NCBI GenBank assembly: GCA_003244125.1
Contig: QHBL01000277.1
Coordinates: 1,162-7,385, forward strand
Length of the DNA: 6,224 nucleotides
Direction: 5' to 3'
Source: Chthoniobacterales bacterium
Lineage (GTDB): Bacteria > Verrucomicrobiota > Verrucomicrobiae > Chthoniobacterales > UBA10450
How positions within the stretch are numbered: position 1 is the stretch's first letter; the number at the start of each line of letters is the position of its first letter. The notes beneath the pieces were generated by a model. It saw only the letters and a program-made list of their open reading frames with translations, did no database searches and was not told the origin of the DNA. Shown here one piece after another: positions 5,913-6,224 of this stretch. A program made the translations under genes and the position numbers.

Positions 5913-6224
5913 AACCGAGCCGCTCGCGCATCATGTTCGGTGAAATCGTGACGATGGCTTTGTCGTCGCTTGGGGCGAATAAGCTGCGCACGGGATTGAC
6001 CATGATGGGTATTACCATCGGTGTCTTTTCTGTTATCTCAGTGATGACGGCAGTAGGTGCGCTACAGAATTCGATCGAGACGGGATTAACACTCTTCGGC
6101 TCGAACATTTTCCAGTTCGCCAAGTTTCCGCCCAACGTGAACGCCGGCGGCGCCGGACAAAAGAAGTATGAAAATCGACGCAATATCACATACGCGCAGG
6201 CGCTGCGTTACGGGCAGTTGATGG
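5909..6224 (+). CDS. MacB-type ABC transporter permease, N-terminal 105 residues (cut by window edge)
   Basis: The frame opens at ATG 5909 and runs to the right edge. Visible are a short cytoplasmic helix (RSRIMFGEIVTMALSSLGAN, 6-25), a basic KLRTGLTMMG segment, a first membrane span (about 28-52, GITIGVFSVISVMTAVGAL) and the start of the extracytoplasmic domain (SIETGLTLFGSNIFQF, 55-70). This matches the MacB_PCD N-terminus and the upstream permease: both have a TALG/TMMG motif, then a GVxIG-like glycine pair, then a GIQxG/SIETG turn. No ATPase domain precedes it. The two permeases probably form a heterodimer with a shared ATP-binding subunit. No Shine-Dalgarno is visible and the start overlaps the mini-ORF stop as ATGA, so its translation may depend on upstream ribosomes. 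Confidence 0.85.
   Translation, partial: MKPSRSRIMFGEIVTMALSSLGANKLRTGLTMMGITIGVFSVISVMTAVGALQNSIETGLTLFGSNIFQFAKFPPNVNAGGAGQKKYENRRNITYAQALRYGQLM

Noticed and set aside
5854..6189. Minus-strand 111-codon open frame covering the repeat and the second permease start
   Set aside because: Its N-terminus (PQRTQSSQRR) is the antisense reading of the CTCTGCG repeat and the rest is antisense to a well-supported permease. This is a common false gene call.

Overview
The window reads as bacterial chromosome: dense, short-spaced genes, fairly high GC, no introns. Gene content and two kinds of short repeat (a GxxExxY gene flanked by inverted 'CACCGCAGAGG' repeats, and an intergenic 'TGTCATtCTGAGC' palindromic element) are reminiscent of soil Verrucomicrobiota (Chthoniobacterales-like) or Acidobacteriota. 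That placement is inferred from remembered patterns and was not tested by any search.

Layout. Two divergent gene groups share a 113-bp intergenic region (4087-4199). The leftward (minus strand) group reads hppD (4-hydroxyphenylpyruvate dioxygenase), hmgA (homogentisate 1,2-dioxygenase), folE (GTP cyclohydrolase I), then a multidomain 6-pyruvoyltetrahydropterin synthase (PTPS)-family protein that runs off the left edge. hmgA-folE and folE-PTPS are separated by only 8 and 5 bases. The hppD-hmgA gap is 111 bases and holds the palindromic repeat. The rightward (plus strand) group reads a MacB/FtsX-type ABC permease, a small GxxExxY (PD-(D/E)XK-like) protein, and a second MacB-type permease cut by the right edge.

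How the genes work together. HppD and HmgA catalyse consecutive steps of tyrosine breakdown (4-hydroxyphenylpyruvate to homogentisate to maleylacetoacetate). FolE makes 7,8-dihydroneopterin triphosphate, the substrate of PTPS-type enzymes. The third PTPS module carries the C-x5-H-x-H motif typical of the tetrahydrobiopterin branch. The simplest reading is a phenylalanine/tyrosine catabolic operon that also makes the pterin cofactor for a phenylalanine hydroxylase, although no hydroxylase gene lies in this window. The two permeases lack a fused ATPase domain and probably form one exporter with a separate ATP-binding subunit encoded beyond the right edge.

Most notable points: (1) the PTPS-family protein contains at least three PTPS-like modules, and only the third keeps the full zinc and cysteine set; (2) the GxxExxY gene sits like an inserted cassette between two permease genes, bounded by a perfect 17-bp inverted repeat, with an 8-base overlap at its start and an 18-codon mini-ORF linking its stop to the next start through ATGA overlaps.
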